The translations under genes were made by a program, and so were the position numbers. From contig NC_058496.1 in assembly GCF_020382885.2 (NCBI RefSeq), positions 16,720,501 to 16,784,500 on the forward strand: 64,000 bases of DNA. The letters run 5' to 3'. The stretch comes from Scatophagus argus (Eukaryota; Chordata; Actinopteri; Scatophagidae). Below the pieces are notes generated by a model. It had not been told where the DNA came from. It saw only the letters and a list, made by a program, of their open reading frames with translations, and searched no databases. Below, piece after piece: positions 26,801-38,218 of the stretch. How positions within the stretch are numbered: the first letter of the stretch is position 1; the number at the start of each line of letters is the position of its first letter.

Positions 26801-29157
26801 TGGAGTATTTCAACATAGTTCATCAAGTTTCAGCAAACGTGCTGCCTTTGCTCAATCAGACTGTTTACATCACGTACCAAATTTATCACCCAACTAGATG
26901 CCGTTTAGGTGTGCAATACAAGATTTCCCTGATTTACACCAGTTAAGGTCACATGAGATAAATTGCTTTAAGTAATATAGCTTTGAAATCGTTGAGCAAT
27001 TAGTCAATATTATTTAAATAGTCTGTTAAAATGCCATTGTATGTATGTACTGTATGTTGATATCAGTTAGAGGTTATTGTTAAAATGAATACACTCAGTG
27101 CAAACTTTAAGTGAGTGCCATGAAAATTATGTCATAGTCAGTCAGCAAAAGTCAGTTGAATGTGCCCAGCGCCAGAGGAATTAAATGTGGATTTCTTACC
27201 CTGGATTTGAAGGCCAGCAGAATCTTGGGCAAAAAGAGGACAAAGCATTTCAAGCCGATGGTGAAGTATTTCAGGACAAAATCAGTAATGCCCACCACCC
27301 AGATCAGATCAAAGAAGTCAAAGCTGCTGAGATTGGGCTTGGCAAATATGAGGCTGAAAAGAAAATAAAACAACTTTCAGGTGACTTGCTACAGGGAGTT
27401 TTCACAGGTGATGGTAGAATGGAAATGACAAAATGTTTAACATAATGTGAGAAACTCTGGAAATAAAAGATGATGAAATAGGGAAAAAAAAAACACACAC
27501 AAAATACTCACAGAACAAGATGAGACAAGATCAGGAAAACATCCTAAAGAAAATGGAAATATGAAAAAAAAAAGAAAAGGCTTACGCAACACAAAATGAA
27601 CGGGAAAAACCTAACCTCCAAAACATAAAATTTCAGGCAAAGAAACACAAAAAAAATACCTCTTTGTACACTACCTGTTGTGCAGTTCCTCGTGACTAAA
27701 TGTGTAGTAGATGTACACGACATTTCCTGCAAGGAACATGATGATCCACAGAGCAACAAATACAGAACGTTCCTCCTGGTAATATAAACGTGACACACAG
27801 AGCTATATTAGCAACAGATACATTTCTTTACATTTAAACTTTAATTGAACACTATTTCATATTTCCACTAACTGCCAATTTAGGTCTGTGTGAATAGATT
27901 ATCCTGAATTTCTAAGAGTAACTGTGTGTCAATATGCTCACTGGATTAAGATAACACTGAAAAATATCAGAAATGTGTCACTGATTAAAACTTATATCAG
28001 CACAGTAGTTAATATAATGCAGCTTGTTTGTTGTTGTTTTTTTTACCCGTAATGACACTTGGTGCCTAAATGTGGAATTGGCATAGGCAAATGTGCTGGC
28101 CATTCCCACACACACAGCAATACCTGCAGGAGAGAGGTGCACTATCATCACTAAACCAGAATTTATGTTGGTAATGATTCTTTGTCGTATATAGTGTATT
28201 ATCAGACACCGTTGGCAGCACTATTAGCCAACAAGCAGGCATACCCAGTTTATGCTGAAAGCAGACTTTAGCCAGCAGAATGAGAATGAAGGGGAAGCCC
28301 CTCTGCAGCCATGTGACAACTGCCTTCAACTCAGACAGGGCCGGGGCTGGGGTGGATGGGTCATCCTGGGCCTCCTCCCTGGAGCTGTGCCTCTCCGAGG
28401 CAGCTGCCGTGGTGGCCTGCTGGAGAAGAGAGGAGGTCCTGTGCTGCAGGGGATGGTGGTGAATGTGATGGTGGTGGTGGTGATGGTGGTGCTGGGGAGG
28501 CCGAGGGAGAAACGGTCCACCCTCCGTGCGGTGGGGGCCGCCTTCTTCTCTGGATGATGCCGTCATCTGGATAAAAACTTCAGGGGGGGAGCCCAGCACT
28601 AAGCCAGCTGCCTGAAACTGGGCTGAGGAGACAGAGCTGGAGGGGACACCCACCAGACCAGAGAAGATCTGCTGGGGTGAAGCAGGTGAGTCAGGCTTCA
28701 AGCAGTCAAATACACCACCCTCATCCAGACTGCTCTCTGATCCAAGAGTTTGGCTTCGGCTCCTGCGTGGGGAAAAAAGGAGGGATGCAAAAAATGTATC
28801 TAGAGTCTGGAGCTTTGATAGGTGCACAAACGGGTAAGGAAGGATTGATATTATTACATTTAAGCATTCATTTTCCCTCATGCAAACGTTTGATTTCTGC
28901 GGGGAGACAGTAGACATATGTGGGATCACAAAAGCACTTTTTAAGATACAACTAACTAAAACGTAACAAATTAAATAATAAGGTTGACTGTACATGTGAA
29001 GACTAGGGTTCCACATCTTGTACATTTGGCTATGTAGTGTAAGACGACCACACACAAACAAGGGGCTGGGAAACAAAGGCCGTGCTGCCTCTGAGAGCTA
29101 TTCTTTCCACCTTTCAGAAGGCATGCCATCCGTGTTGCTGCTGTGTCTCCTCTGCAT
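20826..29157 (-). CDS. rnft2: RING finger and transmembrane domain-containing protein 2
   Basis: RNFT2 is a multi-pass membrane protein with a C-terminal RING, a likely E3 ubiquitin ligase. Nine coding exons: 29111-29157, 28245-28762, 28047-28123, 27675-27775, 27200-27353, 23903-24052, 21805-21870, 21548-21649 and 20826-20960. All borders are AG/GT and phases agree, giving 449 aa (human about 444). It starts MQRRHSSNTD; human RNFT2 has the same motif after a dozen extra residues. The N-terminal half is low in complexity with a poly-His tract. The middle has hydrophobic helices, for example ILILLAKVCFQHKLG. The RING is C3HC4: CAIC at about 389, LLCQHVFCEECLCLW, then CPLC, ending SAHFQIY. A noncoding first exon probably ends with the donor at 29322. 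The order and strand match human, where it is head to head with SPRING1 and converges on HRK. The call is secure; the exact start is less so. Confidence 0.95.
22000..22385 (+). repeat. Dispersed teleost repeat, copy 2 (longest)
   Basis: Starts with GCTAACATGCTAATG, passes through AAACACAAAGCACAGCTGAG, and contains two internal sub-repeats: each has an AAAAGT- or AGAGTCAAGGGATCA-like block, a GGGGACCAAGAA- or GGGAACATGAA-like block and a CAACAGTTG- or CAACAGCTGTTGAGA-like block. This layout matches, from memory, a widespread percomorph repeat. Family and class are unassigned. Confidence 0.65.
23460..23645 (+). repeat. Dispersed teleost repeat, copy 3
   Basis: Contains AACATGTTGATGTTCAG, GTTCACCACCTTGTTCAG and GTCATTAGCTTTGCAGATAT followed by TTTGGTA, in the same order as the copy at 2428-2640. 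It corresponds to the 5' half of the repeat. Confidence 0.65.
24053..27199 (-). other. rnft2 intron
   Basis: About 3.1 kb with no exon seen. It holds a GT microsatellite at 26624-26656 and an A/AAT-rich tract at about 24270-24292. Confidence 0.7.
26624..26656. repeat. (GT)n microsatellite
   Basis: Interrupted GT/TG dinucleotide run in an rnft2 intron. Confidence 0.85.
27512..27543 (-). other. Candidate 32-nt cryptic (poison) exon in rnft2
   Basis: Between rnft2 exons 27675-27775 and 27200-27353, a 32-nt segment is flanked by a pyrimidine-rich TTTCTTTAG acceptor and a GTGAGT donor. If included it gives an in-frame TGA four codons in. The two flanking exons join perfectly without it (HN/S-LIF, as in human), so it is not part of the normal protein. 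Confidence 0.3.
28453..28492 (-). repeat. CAC/CAT repeat coding a poly-His tract in rnft2
   Basis: Within the large rnft2 exon, CAC and CAT codons make a run of nine His, one Ile and three His. Human RNFT2 is also His-rich here. The DNA repeat is likely to vary in length between alleles. Confidence 0.8.
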
Positions 29158-29188
29158 GGCATACCGCTCATCACCACATGGTCCAGCC

Positions 29189-30086
29189 CTGCAAATCCGA
29201 ATCAACATCAATAGTTTCTGACTGAAACAGACGCATACAGCTGATATCCTAAGCTTTGCTATGTGTTTGTTTCATGCGTTACATGCGACAGTAAGCTGTA
29301 CAACAACGCAGACTAAATTACCTGAATTAGCACAGTGAATTGCGTTTCAGCTCTTGCCATATTTAGGGTCTGTTAGCTAGGTTGATGTGTCTGCAAGAGA
29401 TGCACCGACGATCTCCCTCGTAAAACTTCCTGTATGACGTCACTTAGAGCGCCCTTCTGCCAATCAGCGTCCTACTTCCTACCACACCACATCCGTGATG
29501 GAAATTTGTTTTGCTAATGGTGGATGACAGCCTTCACCGGATAAACATCACAGTTGCTGATTATTAGACATAATGTCGGGCTTTATGAAACACTTTTCTT
29601 CAAAGTATACGAAACCGCTTCACTAGACGGCTTCATAGTTTATTAGTATATTTACCATCAGCGTGCAGCTTAACTAATAGAAAGCTAAGGCTAACGTCAG
29701 CTAGTTAGCAGGTTAACAAAGCGGTCTTTTATGATGGAATGCTGTTAGCTGGCTTACCCACAAATTAACTAACTGTTTTCATGGTAGTTCATATTTACGG
29801 CTACTGTCTGATTTGCGACTAATGTCATTCCTGCAACATGGGTTAGCTAAGGCGGTTGTCTTGACACTGAAAATAAAGTGTCTTCTCTTGTTGGTACTTC
29901 TGTATTTATCATACTTGCTGTCTGATAGCGTGAAAGCTAGCTAAGGTTGGTTGCTCGATTTTACAGTTTCGGAGTCGGTCATCATTAGTAGGCGCACGTC
30001 AGTAGCTCGAAAACGTGATAGGGAATTGATAAGTTTGATGTTTTGGACTGTCACTGTGACCGACATCTCCACGAGAAAGCCATGCT
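29189..30086. promoter_or_regulatory. rnft2/spring1 head-to-head promoter region
   Basis: Contains the likely noncoding first exon of rnft2 (donor at 29322, transcription start probably near 29400), the motif cluster at 29425-29480, and the 5' UTR of spring1. No TATA box was recognised. Human RNFT2 and SPRING1 have the same arrangement. Confidence 0.65.
29425..29480. promoter_or_regulatory. ETS-CRE-CCAAT-ETS motif cluster
   Basis: A full palindromic CRE, TGACGTCA, lies at 29435-29442. ETS-type AGGAAGT sites (minus strand) lie at 29425-29431 and 29474-29480, and a CCAAT box at 29460-29464. The spacing, together with the start of the rnft2 first exon just beside it, is typical of a TATA-less two-way promoter of housekeeping genes. 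Which factors bind is inferred from motifs only. Confidence 0.55.
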
Positions 30087-33080
30087 ATGATGGTGCTACG
30101 GCGGTTGCTGAGAAAGCGCTGGGTGCTGGGAGTAGTCTTCGGACTGTCTCTCATCTATTTTCTCACCAGCACTCTCAAACAGGTACAGAAACTTACACCA
30201 CACTAAAAGAAATACTTTATACTGCGGACTATGTTAGAAAACTGTGTAGAAAACTTTATATAGAAATTTTATTAAGAAATCTCGTGAACCCAATATTGCC
30301 TTCAAGCAGTCCTCCAACTTGCAATATTTGCCCTTTCAGGCGTAATGGGATATTAGGGATACGTACCTTTACTGAAATGATAAAGCGAAATCAGTAGTTT
30401 CTGAAAAATAACTGTATGGCCGGATATTAAGCTGTCTGAAATGTTGCTAGATAGGTACTGATTTTTGCAGGGCAACTAATGATTATTTTCATTATTGATT
30501 GGTCACCTTGTTCTCTGGGAAGCAGTTATGGAAGCTTTGTTGACATTTTGTATTGAAAATAAGTAGCCAGTTAATAGGGGTGGGTGATCTGGCCAATAAA
30601 TAATACCACAATCTGTTTAATCATCATCACAATCCATGTGACAATTCTTAATTTTGAAATAATGTGTAGAATACTAGGCTTGAAATATCTATTTTCACTA
30701 TCAAAACACAATATTGAATTAAAGATTTTTTTGGTGGGGGGGGGGGGCAGGCACAAGATCCTCATTCACCTTGCTGCAAGCTCTAACTCATGTTGCATCA
30801 TTAATAATAAGGAAGAGCCATACAAAGTGATTCATCCAATCAGCGTACATCTAGTCGGCTATATCACTCTATTGGTATTGTCACATAGACGGGATCCGCT
30901 AGTTGCAGTCTCAATAATTCACTAGAAAAACAGATTTTGGACAACTTCAAGATCAGTCACCATCTAAAATTGTGAGATTGTTCACCTGTGTTAATTAATC
31001 AAGATGTAATAGACGTTTGTAGATGACTCCACAATTAAAGTGAGCTATACAGTGGTAGTTCATCATGTAGACAGGAGTGGGTGACCTGGACTACCTCCTG
31101 AGCAACAGTCTACATGTGTTGTAAAATAGTAAAAGCTCTTAACCAAAGCCCAAGATGACATATTAAGTTACTTATTTTGACCAACTGAAAATCCAAAAGC
31201 AAAGATGTCATTTTATTACAGCAGAAATTTGGGAAAAGTCAGTTTCTTTCTCCATTCAATGATCAATTAATCTTTATATTTGAAATGAGAAATTTGCTGT
31301 TTTTACACTGTGCTTCTTTAGATCTTTTACAGCTGCTCTGTTAAGACAATGTGACACATGTCAGAAAGTTGTCTTTTGTCCAGGAAGAAAGGGGTTATAA
31401 ATTCATTAAATACGTTCAAGATAAGATGCTAAAAGATGTAGTTTTAGTATTACTAAAATTCACTGATCATATCTACACTATGAATTATTGTATCTGCACA
31501 TAAAACAGTTGGTCAATTTTCAACCTTACTCTGTTTTCTTAATTTTTATCTCATTATATTGTCTGACCCCATTGAACTTTGTTAAGTTGTTCCTTGATGG
31601 CATTTCATGGCCTTCTCCTTTGTGACCACGGCAGGAGGAGCGGACCATACGGGACCGCACACTCTTAGAAGTTAGAGATTCAGACCATCGCATCCCCTGG
31701 AAAGTCCGTTTTAACCTGGGAAACAGCAGCCGGCAGATCACTCAGTGCAGAAACTCAATCCAGGGCAAGACACTACTCACAGATGAACTTGGTGAGGAAT
31801 GCAGACATTACTCACAGCCATACAGCAAAGATTTGCTCTGTTGCCTTTAATCAGTGTATATGCTTATCTTTGTTAATGTTTTACAGGCTATGTCTGTGAG
31901 AGAAAAGACTTGCTGGTTAATGGCTGCTGCAATGTCAATGCTCCCAGCAGCAGACAGTACATTTGTAAAAGCTGCCTGGCCAATGGCTGCTGTAGCATCT
32001 ATGAGTATTGCGTGTCTTGTTGCCTCCAGCCTGATAAGGTAATCTGTCATATCAAGGATGTTCAGTTATATTGGCGGGTTGATAGATAACTGTCATGAAA
32101 ATGAATGCTGTCCACATTTTAATGGATGATTGAAATGGAATAATTTAGATACCATGTTTGAAAGTTGAATGCTTATTTTCAACTTTGATCACAAAAGTGG
32201 CAATGAGGGATGAAAATGAACAAGTAAAACACATTGAAATTTGCAATTGTCTGTTTTATCTGCTCACTCTCTTATCTGTGTACTCGTCTTCAGCAACCTC
32301 TCCTTGAGCGCTTCCTGAATCGTGCTGCTGAAGGTTTCCAGAATCTCTTCACTGCTGTGGAGGATCATTTTGAGCTGTGCTTAGCCAAGTGTAGGACTTC
32401 ATCACAAGTATGTTTTGACATAGATAAAAATGAGCCGATCAACTCTGACAGACAGCAATCCTAAAATACTAAATACACAATCAGTCTATTCGCACAGTGA
32501 CTGAAAATGGTTGTCTCGCAGATAGATGAACACACTTGCTGCCTGTATCTTCACAATTAAATTTGATATTCCAATCACCTGTCAAAGCTAGATGGAGGAT
32601 ATGTACGACGTTCTTGAATGCATCACTATGACTTACTGTCTGACCAAAAACTGGCAACAACATATGTTGGCTTTGTTCTTTTTGAGCATTCTTATTTTAA
32701 TTTTAAATCATACAAAAGTTCTCCTGAGATCAGAATACATTCATTCTCATTCACCCAGCGCTGGCTGTGACCTTTGCTCTCCCCAGTATTAATTGCATAC
32801 CAAATGAAGAATTTTAACTAAATTTGTATTGTCAGGTTAATAAGTTCATCAAAAGAATTCTTCAAATCATTTTTTATGGTTGTTGGACCTCATTGAAAGT
32901 TTTATGTTATACTTTATTATATTCCTGGTTTGCTATGTGTAACTTAATTAAAAATGCTTGAATTTGTTAACTTTTTTTTCTTTCCCTCTAATACAGAGTG
33001 TGCAACACGAGAACACCTATCGAAACCCTCAAGCAAAGTACTGCTACGGAGAGAGTCCTCCAGACTTACTTCCTGTATGA
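30087..33080 (+). CDS. spring1: SREBF pathway regulator in Golgi 1 (C12orf49 family)
   Basis: SPRING1 is a Golgi membrane glycoprotein that supports site-1 protease and SCAP function, and so the cleavage of SREBPs in sterol synthesis. Five coding exons: 30087-30182, 31635-31791, 31887-32038, 32294-32407 and 32997-33080, all with AG/GT borders and agreeing phases, giving 200 aa (human 205). Exon 1 gives a short cytoplasmic RRLLRKRW stretch and one membrane segment (about residues 12-28). The lumenal part carries the Cys-rich core ([27 protein letters not shown]) and the strongly conserved [17 protein letters not shown] and [16 protein letters not shown] helices, ending [12 protein letters not shown]. 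There are two adjacent ATGs (30087 and 30090); the second aligns with the human internal MVWRRLL. The N terminus lacks the first few human residues. Confidence 0.95.
30183..31634 (+). other. spring1 intron 1
   Basis: Noncoding, AT-rich, with a G homopolymer at about 30736-30748. No other feature was recognised. Confidence 0.7.
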
Positions 33081-33466
33081 ACTTTTCCTCTTGGGTTCAG
33101 GATGTACAGGAACAGCAGTGGGCCTTTAAGGCGTCAGCAAATGAACTGCTGTCATGGACAGTTTTGCATTATATTGACAAAGAGATGGAGACACCCAAGA
33201 CCAACCTCAAAATGGACAAACGCTGTATGTGATTTGATTATTTACACTTCATAAGTGCATAGAACACTTCATAAATTCATCCATGATGATCATCAGGTCT
33301 AGCTGGCAGCTCATCCACCAGAATCCTCTTTAAGCCCGTTCATGTCATCAAATAGACTTCATTTTAAAAGAAGGTAACAGCTGTTTCATGTTTTGTTGAA
33401 TATTTTCAAACAGCAGAGAATGTGTCATTACTTCTTGTATAGTGCATGTATTTGAAACTGCTATTT

Positions 33467-33472
33467 AATAAA
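33467..33472 (+). terminator. spring1 poly-A signal
   Basis: AATAAA on the plus strand about 390 nt after the spring1 stop, followed by GT-rich DNA (GACTGTGACATG, then TGTGTTGTGGTTT) as expected downstream of a cleavage site. Confidence 0.65.
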
Positions 33473-33789
33473 AGTGACTGTGACATGAAATGTGTTGTGG
33501 TTTATGCTTTCTATGAATGGTGACACTCAGAATAACTTTAATAGTGGCTGTGATATTTTGGTTACAGTTTCTATGAAGAGCATATCTATTTTGCATCGTT
33601 AGTGCATTCATAATTCTTTATGACTCAAACACTTTCTGATTACCCACCTATACACATCTAAACAGTCAAGTATAGTCAGGATGCAGTATCTATTATCTTT
33701 GTATGTGTTAAGTGAAGTACATATTGATGCAGCTTTAATAATTCATGCATCATAACACTTCATTGCTAGTGATAAGTGTAATGCATTTT

Positions 33790-33811
33790 CATGAATTCAA
33801 AAGAATTCATG
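33790..33811. repeat. Perfect 9-bp inverted repeat
   Basis: CATGAATTC and its reverse complement separated by AAAA, giving a perfect 22-base hairpin within a stretch rich in TTCAT words. Confidence 0.7.
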
Positions 33812-35127
33812 CAGCTTCATAAGTGATTATTAAGATGATGTATGGACTGTTAAAGCATACTATGAATTCTTAGCCTCAACTTAAGTCAAAAGCATCCACA
33901 GAAGACTTTTACTTCCTTGTAAGCCATATCCGTTTTATGACTTGATGATTATTCTCATAACGTATCATGAATACATTATAACTCATTATGAATGCCCCTA
34001 TAAGGCACCATAGGGTCTTCATAGAAGGTTTGAATTCTTGTGTATTGAGATAAAAAGTTTCAGTACTAGAATATGTACGTAGTTTATCCAAAATAAAAAG
34101 GGTGATAGGCATGCAAAAATTTTGAAGGTACCAACTGCTCAAAGAAAATCATTTGTTTTAATGTACTAGAGAAAGAATAGTAATATATAAACAAGCAGTG
34201 ACAAATGAAATTTAGGTCAGCAGACATTTGATTTTATCATACAAATTGAGCATTATTAGAAATACTGGCCAAACAGAAGGTACAGTTATACATTTTTCAG
34301 TTTTGTGAAAATACAAAATATGTTTTGTAAAAATAATAATTAAAAAAATACATTTGATTTTGAAGAAGTGTACATATTCTTCAAAATATGTAAAATGTCA
34401 ACACCTTGCAGACTCATTTGACGCATGAGACCCACGAAACATTAGAATTTCGACTGAATATTAATTGATCACTTAATTTGAGTTGGACGAGGCCCACATT
34501 AATCTTTGTTACAGTGCTGTTGTTCTCTTGCATTGCTTTGAAAACAGTTTGACAGACTTATCTGCCTTACTGTGCACTGTCCATCTGGCCACAAATTTCA
34601 CTGCGGAATACAATGATTGGAGTCCAGACTGGTGGCTCTCTGATGGTGATTCTTATCAGTCTCTGTTTCTACCTCAGGCAATGTAGCCCACTCACAAGGG
34701 ATACACGGCCAGAGCAAAACAATTAATCATTTTGAAGGCTGAGAAAACAAACCGTCGTAATTAAGACATGTATTAGAGCTCCTTTTCATTTGCCTTTTTG
34801 GCAAGTTGATTAATTACTATCACGTGGGAACAAGGTCATTTGCTTCAAAGTATCAAGTTCATTTGAACAAAGCCTTTACTCATACAGTTTTTAGACAAAT
34901 AGTCTGACATTTTTGAAAATACTCTTGTGGGCTTGCTGAGAATTTGATAAGAACATTGATACCACTCTTATGTATGTAAACCATATAGTATGTATGTAAA
35001 TGTATAGCTAGCAGACTATCAATTACCTCTAAAGCTCACTATGTGTAAGATTAGTTTAATCTATACAGAGACTCCAGTGGAAAATATATTGTATGGCAGG
35101 ACATTATGTGTTAAATTTGTTATGGAT

Positions 35128-35133
35128 TTTATT
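35128..35133 (-). terminator. Candidate lif poly-A signal
   Basis: AATAAA on the minus strand about 160 nt beyond the lif stop codon. It is the nearest canonical hexamer seen. Confidence 0.4.
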
Positions 35134-35293
35134 ACTTTCTGACAGAGCTAGGCTAGTAGTTTCCAGTCTTTCTGCTAGCCTAAGGTAACTAGCTGCTAAC
35201 TGTAGCCTTATATTTACCATACAGATATCAGAGTGCTATTGATATTCTCATCTAAATCTTGCTAGACAGCCAAAATGTCATGTGTTAAAAAAA

Positions 35294-37062
35294 CTACAAG
35301 AGATATCCACTTCCCTCCAAGTACCTCTGACTTGTGGCCTCAGAATCTGTACATTTTATCTTATTTTTCCCTTTGACCTTTGAAATTTGGAACCCAAGCT
35401 TACACTCCAGCCAGCCCAGATAGTCCTTGGCAGTTTTCAACAGAGTGTGACTCCACTGCTTCCTGTTAAACGCATGCTTGGGCATTTCAGGTGGGGATGG
35501 CTTCGGCAAACATTCCCCTCCAAGAATTTGCTTCACACACTCTGTAAGCATGTTGACCCTGAAGATGGTGTCCCTGAGCTTCTGGTGAAGTGAAACATCT
35601 TGGGGATTCAGGTTCTTCTCCTGATCTTCCAGGACTTTGTCCAGACCTTTGGTCATGAAGAGGAGGCTGCACTGAACTTTTGACCCAATAAGAGCAGAGT
35701 TCTGGTGGACCTGGAGCTCAGGGAAGCCTGGGAACCAAGTACCAAGGTGTTTCCCATTGGCTTCATCCTGGAAGAGAAGACAAACAGTGTATTTAATTTG
35801 AAGACTTACTTTGTTCATCACATGTATCACAGATCACAGAAGTCTCTGCAGGCTCACACAAATGATTGTGGAGCTACACAACACCCACACAAGAAATGTG
35901 TTTGAAGATTCAGACAAAGACAACAAAAAACACATCAAATAATGTAGTTTTGAAAGCAGATTAATTCTTACTGGTGCATATCAGTTCATCAGTGACACCA
36001 AGACTAAAGTCAGATTTTGGTGTGAAAGTATTTGTACAGACAAGTGCACTGATTAACAACACATTTCCCTGACAAAAAATTCTCATCCCACACACTGATG
36101 TTAAAGGTTTACGTAGTTTAATATAGTAAATAGTACAGTCGATGGGGGTTAAGTTTATGATACTTTACAGTATATTCCACCATATGGAGAACTGGCGAAA
36201 TATTGTGCTTTTACTTAAATTGTTTATTTTTACAGTTATAGATATAGATATTTGAGAGATGCATTTTTACATCCCCCAAAAATGTTGGATAGTTTAATTT
36301 ATAACAATGAATCTCTATGAGATCTAACGTTTACAACACATAAAGTGGTTAAAATTCGCTTCACCACCCAAATATACAGGTGCACACATACATATTACCT
36401 TACAGTTTCAGTAATAAACCAAGCTGCAGTCCCACATATTGCACAATTAACAGAACATTACTGGTCACTTTAAATATTTCAATAATATTATAGTACACTG
36501 TAGGCCATATGCATACTTTTTGAGTGAAATACATTTTACTACTAATATTTTAATACGTTGATCATTTTCAGTGTTGAAAGATTTAAGCATCCCTTTCAAT
36601 GCTGCCTGAATATTTGCACTGTGACTGAGAGCTGCTTCAGAGACTTTGTGCTTATTATTCAGCTGCTAAAACAGAAAATGTGCAAATTTGAGGCAAAAAT
36701 AGCAGTGTGATGAAGACAGTGGCCGTGACACATAACCTTCAGACATAGTCTAGAAACACACAGTATTAAGTTACTTACAAAACTTGTCAAGCTGGCTTCG
36801 ACTAGACTTCTGGTGAGGTTTGTCAGTTCTTTCAACCTGCATGGAACTATAGCAGCATGTTTCTTTGGTGCAGGTCGTGCACCCAGGCTTTGCATCAGAA
36901 TCAACATGCAGGCACCCACTGCTTTCAGAAAACCTGCAAGCGCACAATCATACATTTTTAAACCCATCAGTTGTTTGACAGAATTGTGCCTTTTGGCAAC
37001 CATTGATTAGTGAATAAAGAAAGTAAATGAAGGCATATTGTACCTGCTCTGTACTTCATCAT
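35294..37062 (-). CDS. lif: Leukemia inhibitory factor-like cytokine (M17 type)
   Basis: A secreted four-helix cytokine of the IL-6/gp130 family. Three exons: 37044-37062 (MMKYRA plus one base), 36779-36933 and 35294-35767. Borders are AG/GT, phases agree, and the product is 215 aa (human LIF 202). The gene shape copies human LIF: a tiny first exon ending in phase 1 after MKxxxAG, then the signal peptide and helix A, then the rest. The signal peptide covers about residues 1-25, cleaved near LGA/RPAP. Helix A is PCRLKELTNLTRSLVEA, with an N-glycosylation sequon NLT. The most telling match is LNPQDVSLHQKL, against LNPSALSLHSKL in human LIF. Helix D ends DYLGWLECKL. It sits beside a second cytokine and castor1, as LIF does with OSM and CASTOR1. 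In fish this gene is usually named M17 or lif. Confidence 0.85.
35768..36778 (-). other. lif intron 2
   Basis: About 1 kb of AT-rich noncoding DNA; nothing else recognised. Confidence 0.7.
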
Positions 37063-37135
37063 GACTCCACTCAAGTTTTCAGATATGATGAGGACTGATT
37101 CCTATGGTTATGCAATCACAGCCACACAAGATCAT

Positions 37136-37142
37136 CTTTATA
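37136..37142 (-). promoter_or_regulatory. Candidate TATA box of the lif-like gene
   Basis: TATAAAG on the minus strand, 74 nt upstream of the start codon. With the usual 30-nt spacing this gives a 5' UTR of about 45 nt, suitable for an inducible cytokine gene. Confidence 0.4.
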
Positions 37143-38212
37143 TTCGCACAGCTCTCAAAGGAGGCGTGTGAAGATGAGCTGAAGATAAACATCACTATCT
37201 CTAACTTAGCAATATCCTTTGATGAAAAAAATAATGTGGCAAACCAAATCCAAATCAAGATTGGGTTCCTTTGACGGGTCATCACCTTGCGCAGTGCTCT
37301 TTGTCACTTCCACTTAAGGAAAAGTTACAAAATGACTGGAGACACTGTAAATACTGGACACGTAAAGGACTTAACACAAATATCATGAAAGTTAACTCAT
37401 CGCTACTGCAGAAACAAAAACCAGTCAGTTCCTTGGGACAAATTAATAATAAGTTAAATAATGAATCATCCAACAGAACTTCAGAAAATGATTTTTGTGT
37501 TGAAGCAGAGAACACAGGTCCTTTGATCACCTTTCATAGCTTGCATGATTTACACACAACTGTGAGTTTGTATTTTGTAGAAGCTACTATCTGTACTCTA
37601 GATCTAACTCAGAAGATAACAAATTCCATCATTACATAATTTCACCTTAAAACTTTCTCTGATATACGTCAGTTGTTAATAACTTGTCATCATATACTTC
37701 TCTGATGACATATTTACATTACGATTGATTCAATCTTCTCTGATTCCCTTCGCACAACATTTCCTGTGCGTAGATGTGATGCTAACCACAACCTAGTATC
37801 CATATACGTCAACTCAGTTCAGTCCAGTTTAACCCTCCAACTACATTTCTAAAACTCTGTGACTGTTGATTTACTTAATGTGGCATGGCAAAGGACTGAT
37901 AAGTGGGCCAAGTGGGCCATAAAAGTTGAATGAAAGTTACATTTTTGATGTTAAGAAAATCTTTATCTCTTTTTAGAAAAAGAGTACAATGAATTGGTCA
38001 GCAGAAATATACATACACATATGTTTAGTTAGCCTATTATTAATTTGTATATGTATCCTCTTGCTAATAATTAATTTTTGCTCATTTGTTACTTTATGCA
38101 AATGTGCATGGTATATATGCATCCTCTTTTACAAAAAGATAGATGCATAGATGCATTGGAAAACCTTTAAAGAAGATACTGAAGACGCAGTTTGGGAGGC
38201 AGGAGTCAGTCA

Positions 38213-38218
38213 TTTATT
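38213..38218 (-). terminator. Candidate poly-A signal of the OSM-like gene
   Basis: AATAAA on the minus strand about 805 nt past the stop codon and beyond the AU-rich cluster. Confidence 0.4.

Larger units (their letters stand above)
33081..35293. other. spring1 3' UTR and spring1/lif intergenic stretch
   Basis: The junction between the two synteny blocks. After the spring1 poly-A signal comes AT-rich DNA with repeated TTCATAA-, CATTATAA- and ATGAATTC-like words (about 33240-34080) that look like an old dispersed repeat, and a perfect 9-bp inverted repeat at 33790-33811. The lif 3' UTR occupies the right end, with AATAAA (minus) at 35128-35133. Confidence 0.55.

Noticed and set aside
28763-29076. 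N-terminal extension of the large rnft2 exon frame
   Set aside because: The frame is open upstream, but a good acceptor at 28763 and the in-phase MQRRHSS exon at 29111-29157 match the human protein.
29951-30397. 148-codon plus-strand open frame over the spring1 start
   Set aside because: It is in a different frame from the conserved SPRING1 protein and reads through the exon 1 donor into the intron.
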